Assembly (NCBI GenBank): GCA_034336665.1
Contig: CM067585.1
Span: forward strand, 1,487,001 to 1,551,000
DNA from: Luscinia megarhynchos
Lineage: Eukaryota > Chordata > Aves > Passeriformes > Turdidae
Length of the DNA stretch: 64,000 nt
Direction of reading: 5' to 3'
Shown here: positions 1 to 10,540 of the stretch, in pieces
Layout of the letters: each line of letters starts with the position of its first letter
Position numbering within the stretch: the stretch's first letter is position 1
Notes under the pieces: model-generated
The model's input: only the letters and a program-made list of their open reading frames with translations
What the model was told of the DNA's origin: nothing
Database searches by the model: none
Program-made: the position numbers and the translations under genes

Positions 1-237
1 ATTCAGGGAGAAAGGGATGGAATTTTAGCGATGGAGGTTCAAGGAGGGAGGGATGGGACCATCCCCTCCCCAGGGGAGATGGAAATTTCAGTGTTCCGAG
101 GAGCTGAAAGGAATTCAATGTGGTGTTGTCACTGTTGCCACAGCCAGGAACACTTCCCTGGTTTCCCGGTGTTTTGGGATGGGAATTCAGGTGGCTCCGC
201 CCCTGCTCTGGGACTCCAGCTGCAGTTTGGGTGAGGG

Positions 238-532
238 GGAGCAGGAATTCCTACGGGATAAATCCCATCCCGGAGTCCAAACCCCATCCCAGAGTCCAAA
301 TCCCATCCCGGAGTCCAAATCCCATCCCAGAGTCCAGCAGGAATTCCCAGGGGATAAATCCCATCCCCAATGTCCAAATCCCATCCCAGATTCCAAATCC
401 CATCCCAGAATCCAAATCCCATCCCGGAGTCCAAATCCCATCCCAGAATCCAAATCCCATCCCAGATTCCAGCAGGAATTCCCAGGGGATAAATCCCATC
501 CCAGGATAAATCCCACCCCAGATTCCAAGCCC
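238..532. repeat. 19-bp minisatellite, inverted copy 1
   Basis: Tandem units of 19 bp with consensus caaatcccatcccagattc, varying at the last bases (gagtc, gaatc, gattc). Two longer units carry an insert containing a ggaattcc palindrome followed by a gggataaatccc core. The left flank (about 212-240, cagtttgggtgaggggga) recurs in reverse complement beside the larger array at 2.53-3.66 kb, so both arrays belong to one family in opposite orientation. Open frames on either strand (S/P/N/I-rich, or W/D/G/M-rich on the minus strand) follow from the unit and are not genes. Confidence 0.95.
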
Positions 533-1261
533 AGCTTTGTCCTGTCCCACTGCAGGGCTGGGATCAAAGCTGGGGCTGAGCCCAAGCTCTGGAGCAGCTC
601 CCTGGGAGGGAATTTTGGGATGCCCTGAGGTTGGAAAAGCCCCCCAGGACCATCAGCGACCACCTTGTCACCAGCCCAGAGCCACATCCAGGACTCCAAA
701 CCTCCCTTGAAGTCACATCCAACATTCCAGGGTCGCATCCCCCTCGCTGTGTCCCACAGGGCTGGAGCACAGAAATCCTGGCAAAATGTTTCCTGGGGTT
801 TTGGGGCTGGTTGGAACCACCGGGAAGGGCTCAAAGAAAATCAGAATTCTCTTGGATCTCTGAATTCTGCAGCTCAGCAGGAGGTTTGTGAATGGTGCTG
901 AAAAAAAAATCCATCTGAGCAGGGAGAATTCCTTTTCTGCTCCAGGAATTCCTGGAACAGGGAAGTTTTGTTCCAAGCAGTGCCTGTGTCAGTGAGATCT
1001 GGTTTGAGTTTTTCCTTGGATTTCAGATCCCCACTTTGGGCTGGAATCTTTAAAAAATGGACAAGAAGTGATGCTGTGTTTTGGGGATAAAAAAATGGGA
1101 AGGAGCAGAGGAAAACAGAATTTCTTTTGGGATTTGTACCCCAGGAGAATTCCTGCTGGGCTCTGGGATGGGATTTATTTGGAATTTCTTGGATTTATGT
1201 GCTGCAGTTTTGCATTCTTTCTCTTAACAAGGGGGAATTGTTGGATTAAGTTTTTGAGTCA
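533..1261. other. Unique DNA, no gene recognised
   Basis: Single-copy-looking sequence with short open frames only. At about 1138-1185 there is a lone fragment of the 19-bp minisatellite family (a ggaattcctgctgg-like piece followed by ctctgggatgggattt), which suggests an old or shrunken array between the two large ones. I see no splice-flanked exon, RNA gene or transposon end. Confidence 0.5.
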
Positions 1262-1453
1262 TTTTTGTGGGTTTTTTTTGTTTTTGGTTTTTTTTGGTGG
1301 GTTTTTTTTTGGTTTTTTTTTTTTTTTTGGGGTTTTTTGTTTGTTTGTTTGTTTTTGTTTGTTTTGTTTTTTTGTTTTTTTGGTTTTTTTGGGTTTTGTT
1401 TGTTTGTTTGTTTGTTTGTTTTTGGTTTTTTTTTTTTGTTTTTGTTTTTTTTA
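1262..1453. repeat. G/T-rich low-complexity tract
   Basis: Runs of T interrupted by G and GG, with stretches of (GTTT)n at about 1339-1360 and 1398-1422. All three forward frames are open and give F/V/G/C-rich strings, as expected from such composition. It is the reverse-complement type of the A/C-rich tract at 46,995-47,350. Confidence 0.95.
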
Positions 1454-2532
1454 ATGGGATTCCTTTCTTGCTGTTTTACCTTTATCCTTCTACTCCTCTC
1501 CCACTTAGGCCATCCCAAACCCTCTCTAAACTCAGTATTTGTACCTTGATCCTGACTAACTCTGACTTGCAGTCAAATATTCAACTCCTGGATGTTTTTC
1601 CCTGTTTTAAACCCCACGAAATGGCAGAGCCAAGCTCCCACCCAACAACCCCACTCAGCTTTTTGGGAAATGGGTTTTTCCAAGGCTAAACCCTTTTAAA
1701 ACCCTTAAAGCTGCATAAGCAGCTTAAACCCAGCTAAAGCCTGAGATCATTTTAAACAGCTTGTGCCAATGTAAAGACTTAGATTATCTCAAATACCTTA
1801 AACAGATCTGCAGCTTTAAGGAGAATTTGGCCAGATTTGGTTGATTATTTGATTTGGGTGATTTTGGTGTCACCACTGGGTGACTCTGCCCGAACACTCC
1901 TGGATGGGAAACAGAAAATCAGGGAATGTTGGGAATTTTTTTACACTTTGGGTGTTTGTTTGACTGTAAACACGGCAGGAAAATCCGAATTTGTGACCTC
2001 AACCCTGCCCTCGTGCTCAGCTCAGGATCGTCTCTAATTCCTGAGCACTTTGGGTTATTTGGGATAAATCCACAGCTGATTTGCAGGAAATTTGGGTTTT
2101 GTTGCACCAGGTGAAGATTTTCAGTGCCTGTGCAGTCTGGATTCTCCTAAACCACTCTTAGAGCTTTGAAAATCCCACCTTCAACATGGAGGCTTAATTA
2201 AACCTCATTAAAAATGGGGGAAGGAGTCCAGAGTCCCTGTGGGGTCTGATCCTTCCATTTTTTTGGAGATGGAAAATCAGGATTAATTCAGGCTCAGAGA
2301 TTTGAAGAGTTTGGTTCATTCCTGAATTAAATCAGAAGGAGTTTCACACACCTGGAGAGCTGAGTTGTTCCCACAGAGGCATTTTCTGGGAGCTGGTGGA
2401 ACAACAGTCCCTGGAATATTTTCTCCAGGACATAAAATCCCCCAAAGCTGAAATGAAAACAAAATATCAGGAAAAATTTCCACTTGGAATTCCTCAGCTG
2501 GGAAAAGGAGCTCAGGCACTTCCTTGCTGCTG
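1454..2532. other. Unique AT-leaning DNA, no gene recognised
   Basis: Ordinary single-copy DNA with scattered tttaaa and taatta motifs and open frames under 70 codons. Nothing resembles a known protein, RNA or repeat. Confidence 0.45.
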
Positions 2533-3664
2533 AACTCTGGGATGGGATTTGGAATCTGGGATGGGATTTATCCCCTGGGAATTCCTGCTTGACTCTGGGA
2601 TGGGATTTGGACTCTGGGATGGGATTTGGAATCTGGGATGGGATTTGGAATCTGGGATGGGATTTGGAATCTGGGATGGGATTTTTACTCTGGGATGGGA
2701 TTTGGAATCTGGGATGGGATTTATCCCCTGGGATGGGATTTGTAACCAGGGAATTCTTGCTGGAATCTGGGATGGGATTTTTACTCTGGGGTGGGATTTG
2801 TACCATGTAGAATTCTGGCTGGAATCTGGGATGGGATTTGGACTCTGGGATGGGATTTGTGCCATGTAGAATTGTGGCTGGAATCTGGGATGGGATTTGG
2901 AATTGGGGATGGGATTTGTGCCATGTAGAATTCTGGCTGGAATCTGGGATGGGATTTGGAATTGGGGATGGGATTTATCCCCTGGGAATTCCTGCTGGAA
3001 TCTGGAATGGGATTTGTACCATGGAAATTCCTACTGGACTCTGGGATGGGATTTGAACTCTGGGATGGGATTTGGACTCTGGGGTGGGATTTGTACCATG
3101 TAGAATTCTGGCTGGAATCTGGAAAAGGTTTTGGAATCTGGAATGGGATTTATCCCCTGGGATGGGATTTGTAACCAGGGAATTCTTGCTGGAATCTGGG
3201 ATGGGATTTGGAATCTGGGATGAGATTTTTACTCTGGGGTGGGATTTGTACCATGTAGAATTCTGGCTGGAATCTGGGATGGGATTTGGAATCTGGGATG
3301 GGATTTGGAATCTGGGATGGGATTTGGACTTAGGGATGGGATTTGGAATCTGGGATGGGATTTGAAATCTGGGATGGGATTTATCCCATAGGAATTCTTG
3401 CTGGACTCTGGGATGGGATTTATCCCATAGGAATTCTTGCTGGACTCTGGGATGGGATTTGTACCCTGGGATGGGATTTGTACCCTGAGATGGGATTTGG
3501 ACTCTGGGACGGGATTTGGAATCTGGGATGGGATTTATCCCCTGGGAATTCCTGCTGGAATCTGGGATGGGATTTATCCCCTGGGAATTCCTGCTGGAAT
3601 CTGGGATGGGATTTGTACCCTGGGATGGGATTTGCACTCTGGGATGGGATTTATCCCTCAGGAA
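2533..3664. repeat. 19-bp minisatellite, inverted copy 2
   Basis: About 1.13 kb of the same family as 238-532, here reading gggatgggatttggaatct per 19 bp. Longer units insert 'tatcccctgggaattcctgctgg' -type or 'taccatgtagaattctggctgg' -type segments, giving a composite array. The right edge (3660-3700) carries the reverse complement of the flank at 212-240, proving common origin. GGG runs recur along the plus strand. The all-frame-open translations (W/D/G/M/S-rich) are repeat artefacts. Confidence 0.96.
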
Positions 3665-4320
3665 TTCCTGCTCCCCCTCACCCAAACTGCGAGCTCCTGG
3701 GGCACAGAACCAGCCTGGGCTGGGATTTCCCTCCAGTCCCACTCCTGGTTTTGGTGCTGTGGGATTTCTGTTTATTGGGAGCACACTGGGAAAGGGAATT
3801 TCTGCTGGAGCAGGAGGGGTTTGAGGTGGTGCCTAAAATCCAGAATTGAGCTGAAGTCTCTGCTCTGCTCCTGTGCTGGACAGAGCCAGGCGAACAGGAG
3901 GTGAAAATCGTGGAAATATAAAAATATTTGGGATTGAAGAGACTTTAAAGCTCATCCCATCCCATCCCTGGGCTGCTCCCAGCCCGTGTCCAGCCTCGGG
4001 AAAGGACCTGGAGCAGGGCTGGGATCTCCATCCCCCCCTGGGCATCCCTGGAACAGACACAGATCCCCAAGGAAATGGAATTTTACCAATTTAAACACCT
4101 GAACTTGCAAGGAAAGGCAGAAAACCGAGGGGAAATTTGCAGTTTCATTTTCAGATTCCCAGGCCTGGGTTATTCCCAGTGCAGCTGTTAATGAGCTCTG
4201 GGCTCCCGAGTTTTAATCCCCTGATAAATGAATTTGTTATTCATAAAATCAGAGGTGAGTGCTCCCTTGGAGGGAATTGCTTTCCTTCCTGCCAAGCTCT
4301 GAATTCTCTCAGAGATTTTA
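3665..4320. other. Unique DNA with a CR1 scrap
   Basis: Mostly single-copy sequence. Apart from the CR1-like fragment at about 3927-4030 nothing is recognised; open frames are short and have no recognisable domain. Confidence 0.45.
3927..4030 (-). mobile_element. CR1 LINE 3' fragment (degraded)
   Basis: The plus strand reads a diverged form of the antisense CR1 tail: gggattgaagagactttaa, then agctcatcccatccc and a degraded 'cagcccgtgtccagcctc' segment. The element is therefore on the minus strand. It lacks clear terminal octamers and any reverse-transcriptase sequence; it is a dead fragment. Family known: avian CR1 copies are mostly 5'-truncated. Confidence 0.55.
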
Positions 4321-4870
4321 TCAATTTTAAAGCAAAAAACCTGAGCAGTACCTGTAGAAAAATCTGAAATTTTAGAAAACACCTACTTTTATTTCAGAAG
4401 TCAGTGAATAAAACCAATATAAATCACCCCTATATTTGTATATTTTCTATATTAAAAAAAAAAAAAATTGCTGGCTGCTGGAAATTCCAGTGCCAGCCTG
4501 GCTCCAAGCTCAGGATGAAATTTCCTGGGAATGTCCAGCTGGGGCAGAGGAATTTTTTCAATCTGATTTTCTTTCCTTTCTCTCTGATTTTCCCTATCAA
4601 TCACCTGTCAATTATTATATTATTATATTATTATATTATTATATTATTATATTATTATATTATTATATTATTATATTATTATATTATTATATTATTATAT
4701 TATTCACACTCAGAGCAAGAAGCCTGAGAGGAATTGTGGAAATATCTGGTGGAAAAACTTGGGATTTTGGGATTTTTATTTTTTTTTTCTGTTCATAACT
4801 CAATTAATAAAATCAATATAAAACACACCCAGAAACAGGTGAGTGCTGGAAATTCCAATTTGCTCCTTGA
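4320..4870. repeat. Diverged direct duplication flanking an ATTATATT array
   Basis: The segment around 4336-4500 and that around 4715-4860 share an order of motifs: a 'caaraarcctgag' start, then tttattt, then aataaaaccaatataaa or aataaaatcaatataaa, then ctggaaattcca. They are two diverged copies about 390 bp apart. The microsatellite at 4612-4703 lies between them. Confidence 0.65.
4612..4703. repeat. ATTATATT octamer microsatellite
   Basis: About eleven perfect copies of the 8-bp unit attatatt. It yields I/L/Y strings when translated and has no coding value. Its perfection suggests length polymorphism between individuals. Confidence 0.97.
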
Positions 4871-4908
4871 GCATTAATTGACTCATTAACATCCCAAGGT
4901 CTGGACTT

Positions 4909-5858
4909 GAGATTTTGGGGCTGAACTGGAGATTTTGGGGCTGAACTGGAGTTTTTGGGGCTAAACTTGAGATTTTGGGGCTGCACTGGAGATTTTGGTG
5001 CTGGACTGGAGATTTTGGGGCTAAACTTGAGATTTTGGGGCTGAACTGGAGATTTTGGGGCTAAACTTGAGATTTTGGGGCTGCAGCTTGAGATTTTGGG
5101 GCTGGACTTGAGATTTTGGGGCTGCACTGGAGATTTTGGGGCTAAACTTGAGATTTTGGGGCTGCACTGGAGATTTTGGGGCTAAACTTGAGATTTTGGG
5201 GCTGAACTGGAGATTTTAGGGCTGAACTGGAGATTTTAGGGCTAAACTTGAGATTTTGGGGCTGCACTGGAGATTTTAGGGCTAAACTTGAGATTTTGGG
5301 GCTAAACTTGAGATTTTGGGGTTAAACTTGAGATTTTGGGGCTAAACTTGAGATTTTGGGGCTGCAGTTGAGATTTTGGTGCTGGACTGGAAATTTTGGG
5401 GCTGCAGTTGAGATTTTGGGGCTGGACTGGAGATTTTGGGGCTAAACTTGAGATTTTGGGGTTAAACTTGAGATTTTGGGGCTGAACTGGAGATTTTGGG
5501 GTTAAACTTGAGATTTTGGGGCTAAACTTGAGATTTTGGGGCTGCACTGGAGATTTTGGGGCTAAAGTTGAGAATTTGGGGCTGGACTGGAGATTTTGGG
5601 GCTGAACTGGAGATTTTGGGGCTAAACTTGAGATTTTGGGGCTTCACTGGAGGTTTTGGGGCTAAACTTGAGATTTTGGGTCTAAACTTGAGAATTTTGG
5701 GGCTAAACTTGAGATTTTGGGGCTGCATTGGATGTTTTGGGGTTAAACTTGAGATTTTAGGGCTGAACTTGAGATTTTGAAGCTAAACTTGAGATTTTTG
5801 AGGCTGCACTGGATCTTTTGGTGCTGCACTGGAGATTTTGGGGCTGCACTGGAGTTTT
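4909..5858. repeat. 20-bp minisatellite, about 47 copies
   Basis: Nearly uninterrupted 20-bp units of two main subtypes, ttgagattttggggctaaac and tggagattttggggctgcac, intermixed without a strict period. Indels are few: three units per 60 bases over most of the block. Since 20 is not a multiple of 3, the minus-strand frames (Q/P/N/L/K/S-rich) run open in all phases; they are not genes. Confidence 0.97.
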
Positions 5859-6839
5859 TATTCCCTCTGTGGAACCACAAGCTCCTTGAGTAAAGGATTT
5901 ATTGCTAAACTTTGTTGTTTTTATGGGTTTTTCCTGGTGGTTTGCTGGAAGTTCTGAGTGCTCTGAGCCCCACAGGATCCCAGTGAGTCCCTCCCAGCCA
6001 GGAATATTCTGGGATGTGCTCCCAGAGGAGGTGCTCTGGGTGTGGGGAGGGAGGTTTGGAGATCCCTAAAATCCATCCAGGCAACAAGGAGCCAGAATGG
6101 GTAAAAAAGGCGAAAAAAAAAAAAATTCAAACCAAAAACAAACAGGGAAATGTCACAAGGTAACAAAAAATAGGATTGTGAGGAAGGATGGGACAGGGAA
6201 CAACAATAAAATCCCCTGGGTTTGGTCAGAACATTTCCTAGAGAACAGTAAAAGTAAAAAATATCTCAATTCCCTGAAAACTTCGAATTCAGGGTTTTGT
6301 CCATACTCATAAATACACTTTTAATGTGGATTTTTATTACAAATGTTCCTTTTAAAGCTTTTCTTTTCTGGGTGTTTTTCTGGGAACCTCCCTCTGCTTT
6401 TCCATCCCTGCTGGGACCTCCTCCCACGTCCTGGCACAGCAAAAGTCGCTGCTGATTCCTGAAAATCCTGCAGGATTCCTGGTACCTCACCGAGCTTTTC
6501 CTTTGGGACAGAGAGTAGCACTTAAAAATTAAATAGGAAAAAAAAAGTTTTTTCTTGAGGTTATTTAATGTCTCCAGGTGTTTTTCTGCATCATTTTTAA
6601 AATTATTTTTCTCATGAGGTGAGAACCTCTCAGAGCAGAATTATGTCTATATATATTTATTTATTAAAAAAAAAATTAAAAAGACTTTTTTTTTCCCACA
6701 AAGTAGAAGTCAGGAACAAAGGAAAGCAGAAAAATTTTGAATTTCAAGTTGCAACATCCAAAAAGTTCTGTATTTTTAGAGATATTGGTTAGTAAGAAGG
6801 AGATTTCCATGGGGTTGTGGCTGAAATGTGTGTCCAGAG
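5859..6839. other. Unique DNA, no gene recognised
   Basis: Single-copy sequence with an A-rich stretch near 6100-6150 and AT-rich sequence after 6520. No exon, RNA or transposon end is recognisable. Confidence 0.45.
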
Positions 6840-7308
6840 CAGGTGGGCATTCGTTTTTATATTTATAATATATATTTATATTTTATATTAATATATTTTA
6901 TTTTTTAAATTTAATTTTTATTTTAAATATTTTTATTTTCAATTTCCATTTTTAATCATTTGTTATTTAATTATATATATAATATATAGTATATAGGATA
7001 TAGTATATACTATATAATATATACTATATAATATATGCTATATAATAAATATATAATATATCACACATAATATATAAAATATAATATACAAAATATAATA
7101 TAATACAATACAATATAATATATATAATATAATACAATATAATATAATATAATATAATATAATATAATATAATATAATATAATATAATATAATATAATAT
7201 AATATAATATAATATAATATAATATAATATAATATAATATAATATAATATAATATAATATAATATAATATAATATATTTACATATAATTTGCATATAATA
7301 TATATAGA

Positions 7309-7371
<63 letters not shown>

Positions 7372-7420
7372 ATATAATATAATATGTAATATATATATTT
7401 AATTTTTTAATTAAAAAAGC
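6840..7420. repeat. AT-rich block: AATAT pentamers and (TA)n
   Basis: Irregular AT-rich sequence from 6840 grades into about 35 copies of AATAT (roughly 7096-7275) and a pure (TA)n run at about 7315-7367. Self-complementary, so cruciform extrusion is possible. A second block of the same composition lies at 35,390-36,050. Confidence 0.96.
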
Positions 7421-7429
7421 GAGTGAGGC

Positions 7430-7770
7430 CTCCCCAAAACTCTTCCCTGCCGATTTTTTTCTGGAGCAGCCGCCACATCAGGCAGCAATTCCCGGTTTTT
7501 TAGGGATGCAAAGGGAGCAGCGCAGGAGCCTGGTGGGTTTTTTGGAATCTCGTGCCAGCGGGGCTTGAGCCTGCGGGAAAACTCCTTTCCCATCCTCATT
7601 TTCCTCTTGGGAAAAAGATTCGTATTTTGATTTTTTGGCGCCCGAGCTGCGATTTTGAAGACACGAGCCCGGGTCCTGCGCATCCCGCGTCCTTCCCGGG
7701 ACGGGACAGCCCAAAATCCCCGGGGCTCCGCTGTCCTGCGGGAAGGCGGCGGCAAAAACCGACCCGCGGG
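7430..7770. promoter_or_regulatory. Short CpG-dense segment
   Basis: Unique sequence with an unusual concentration of CG dinucleotides, about nineteen within roughly 135 bp at 7640-7772 (ggcgcccgag, cccgcgtc, ggcggcggc), while the surrounding window is CpG-poor. It is squeezed between the AT block and a 13-bp array. It could be a small unmethylated CpG island or orphan promoter, or simply local GC content; no exon or start codon context supports a gene. Low confidence in function, good confidence in composition. Confidence 0.3.
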
Positions 7771-8107
7771 GTAAAAACACGGGGTAAAAACACGGGGTAA
7801 AAACACGGGGTAAAGATACGGGATAAAATTACGGGATAAAAACACGGGGTAAAAATACAGAATAAAAACATGGGATAAAGAGACGGGATAAAACATGGGA
7901 TAAAGGTACGGGATAAAGATATTGGATAAAAATACGGGATAAAAACGGGATAAAAAAACGGGATAAAAACGGGATAAAAACACGGGATAAAGATACGGGA
8001 TTAAAAAATGGGATAAAAAAACGGGATAAAAAAACGGGATAAAAAAACGGGATAAAATTTGGATTAAAAAAATGGGATAAAATTTGGGATAAAAACCCGG
8101 GATAAAA
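7766..8107. repeat. 13-bp minisatellite (GGGATAAAAACAC type)
   Basis: Begins as perfect ggggtaaaaacac units and drifts to gggataaaaaaac, gggataaagatac and gggataaaatttg forms, about 25 units. GGG occurs every 12-15 bases on the plus strand. The minus-strand open frame (F/Y/P/V/L-rich) is an artefact of the unit. Confidence 0.95.
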
Positions 8108-8272
8108 GCAGAGGTGCTGAGGAGCGGCTGTGCCGGGGGTGCTTGGCTCAGGCCCGGCTGTTTGGGGGTTTTGTTTTCCTCCCGTCCCTGGGATGGGCAG
8201 AGCTGCCCTCGGCTCCTCTGGCTCGGGGCAGGAGGGACCGACAGATCCCATCTCCGAGGGGCTGCCCAGGAC

Positions 8273-9005
8273 CCTACCCTACCCTTCCCTTCCCTTCCCT
8301 TCCCTTCCCTTCCCTTCCCTTCCCTTCCCTTCCCTTCCCTTCCCTTCCCTTCCCTTCCCTTCCCTTCCCTTCCCTTCCCTTCCCTTCCCCTTCCCTTCCC
8401 GAAACTTCCCTTCCCGAAACTTCCCTTCCCAAACTTCCCTTCCCTTCCCGAAACTTCCCTTCCCTTCCCGAAACTTCCCTTCCCTTCCCTGAAACTTCCC
8501 TGAAACTTCCCTTCCCTTCCCCTGCAAACTTCCCTTCCCCTTCCCTTCCCCTGAAACTTCCCTTCCAAACTTCCTCCCGAAACTTCCCTTCCCTGAAACT
8601 TCCCTTCCCTTCCCTTCCCTGAAACTTCCCTTCCCTTCCCTTCCTGAAACTTCCCTTCCCTTCCCTGAAACTTCCCTTCCCTTCCCTGAAACTTCCCTTC
8701 CCTTCCCTGAAACTTCCCTTCCCTGAAACTTCCCTTCCCTGAAACTTCCCTTCCCTGAAACTTCCCTTCCCTGAAACTTCCCTGAAACTTCCCTGAAACT
8801 TCCCTTCCCTGAAACTTCCCTTCCTGAAACTTCCTGAAACTTCCCTTCCTGAAACTTCCCTTCCCTGAAACTTCCCTTCCCTTCCCTTCCCCTTCCCTGA
8901 AACTTCCCTTCCCTGAAACTTCCCTGAAACTTCCCTGAAACTTCCCTTCCCTGAAACTTCCCTTCCCTGAAACTTCCCTTCCCTGAAACTTCCCTGAAAC
9001 TTCCC
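8273..9005. repeat. CCCTT pentamer grading into GAAACTT minisatellite
   Basis: About 25 perfect CCCTT pentamers (8273-8395), then cttccctgaaactt-type units of 12-21 bp until 9005. Where the pentamer run is interrupted the insert is always close to gaaa, giving interspersed units. Polypyrimidine on the plus strand, so triplex formation is possible. The roughly 300-codon minus-strand frame (G/K/R/E/F-rich) is not a gene. Confidence 0.97.
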
Positions 9006-9437
9006 GGGTGTGTCTGTCCCGGGCGTGGCTGTCCCAGGCTCCCCTTTCTGAGCAGAATTCCCCTCTGGGATTGCCTCAGGTGTTTGGCGCTGAGGGTGTC
9101 ACTGTCGCCCTCCCTCAGGCAGCTGCTCACATCTGTAACAGCTGTATCTGATCCCAGATCCCACAAACTCACCTCCCAAATCCTGGATCCACGCTCGTGG
9201 AAGCAGTGCTGGGGACTCAGAGTGAATAATTCACCGGAGCCCCGAATGCTCTGCTCTGAGATCCAGGCTTTTCCTCCCTTTCACCCCATGCCTGATGAAA
9301 ACATCTCAGAACTGCTCTTGCTCCGAGCAGGAACCCGAGGAAACAGCAAGATCAAACTCCAGCTCCGTGATCCCCACACCTGCAGGGACGGAGGGAATGG
9401 CTCCCACTGCCAGAGGGCAGGGCTGGGGGATCCTGGC
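9006..9437. other. Unique DNA, no gene recognised
   Basis: Single-copy sequence. A forward open frame spans 9084-9641 but has no recognisable domain and runs into CR1 sequence, so I do not call it. Confidence 0.4.
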
Positions 9438-9516
9438 AGGAATTGTTCCCTGGGATGGATTCCCAGAGCAGCTGTGGCTGCCCTGGATCCCTGGCAGTGC
9501 CCAAGCCCAGCCTGGC
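9438..9516 (+). mobile_element. CR1 LINE fragment
   Basis: Reads in CR1 sense: attgttccctgggatgg, cccagagcagctgtggctg, tggatccctggcagtgccc. Both ends are missing, including the 3' octamers. It lies just upstream of a second CR1 fragment in the same orientation. Confidence 0.75.
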
Positions 9517-9635
9517 TGAGCCCCTGCTGCCCCTCCCAAGGGGGTTTGGGGCTTTTGGCTCGTGGGTTTTGCTGCTCACCCCAAATCCCCTCAGCCCCTC
9601 TCCTCTGGGCACCCCTGGCTCACTCCTCTGACTGG

Positions 9636-9780
9636 TTCTAGAATTAGGATGAAGATATTTGGGGCAAATTCTCTCCATGAGGGTGGGCAGGGCTGGGATG
9701 GATTCCCAGAGCAGCTGTTGGATCCCTGGCAGTGCCCAAGGCCAGGCTGGACACTGGGAGCACTGGGACAGTGGGAGGTG
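9636..9780 (+). mobile_element. CR1 LINE fragment
   Basis: Sense CR1 3'-region: agaattaggatgaagatat, gagggtgggcagggctggg, cccagagcagctg, tggatccctggcagtgccc, aaggccaggctggacac. Ends in a gggacagtgggagg piece without the terminal octamers and runs directly into a small 'gataatgggatggga' repeat. Confidence 0.85.
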
Positions 9781-9838
9781 GGATGGGATGTGATAATGGG
9801 ATGGGATAATGGGATGGGATAATGGGATAATGGGATCA
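9781..9838. repeat. Short ggataatgggat repeat
   Basis: Four to five imperfect units of about 10-15 bp built from gggat and aatgg, directly abutting the CR1 fragment. It may have grown from the CR1 tail. Confidence 0.8.
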
Positions 9839-9996
9839 CTCAGCCTGGGCCTGCCCAGGGTGATGAAGGAATCCAGCAGGGAGAAATCCCCTCTTTGGGC
9901 AGCTCCTGCCTCTTCCCAGCACAGCTTTTATGAGCTCCCTGACTGAGGCTCTGAGGAGCTGCTTGGCACATCCCGAGCTGCTGTTTCGGTGCCAGA

Positions 9997-10540
9997 TTTT
10001 TTTTGTCACCCAAAGCTGTGGGAAAACAAAAAAAACCCTCTCCAACAGCATTTTTAGTGTCAGAAAATCGAGGCTTTGCTTTATCTTTGGCCAGGATGTG
10101 CAACAGAAATAATTTCATCCCTCACATTGCTGGGTTGTGCAGGAAAATCATCCCATCCCACATGGAATTTCCCTCATATTTATCCATTAAAAACCCAGAG
10201 AAATTCTCGTTCATTGGTCCCAAATTACCCAATTCTTAGTGTTTGGTTTCCTGTTGGTTGTTGATCCCTTCAGTGCTGATCAGGTTCTCATTCTTTGGTC
10301 TCTTATCGATCTCTTCCCAGACCTGGTGTCTCTGGGTGATGTTCGAGGGTTATCTTTGTTAATTGCCGCTAATTATCATTATCTCCTGCACATCCTCTGG
10401 CTACTCCCAATCTGTTGATGCTCAGTTTATCAGGACTCACCTGATCAACAGAACCTTAAGATTAAAAATTCAATTCCCCTTCCCGCAGGGCGAAGACGAA
10501 CAAACCCCTGACTAAAACGAGTCCAAATCCAACTTTAGAA
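9997..10540 (-). mobile_element. Solo LTR-like element, family G copy 1
   Basis: Shares ordered blocks with 40,879-41,405: ctccaacagcatttttagtgt, aaaatcgaggctttgcttta (its partner has agaatcgagaatttgctttat), atgtgcaacagaaataat, cagagaaattctcrttcattgg, ttacccaattcttagtgtt, and a distal 'gacraacaaacc' / 'ctctgactaaaa' block. The partner's gctttatt is a minus-strand AATAAAGC, so I place the element on the minus strand; in this copy that signal is mutated. No retroviral coding sequence is attached. Family name unknown to me. Confidence 0.7.

Noticed and set aside
7411..8568. 385-codon minus-strand frame
   Set aside because: Joins three unrelated pieces: pentamer tract, 13-bp array and CpG pocket. 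No domain recognised.
9084..9641. 185-codon forward frame
   Set aside because: Runs into antisense-free CR1 sequence and has no recognisable domain.
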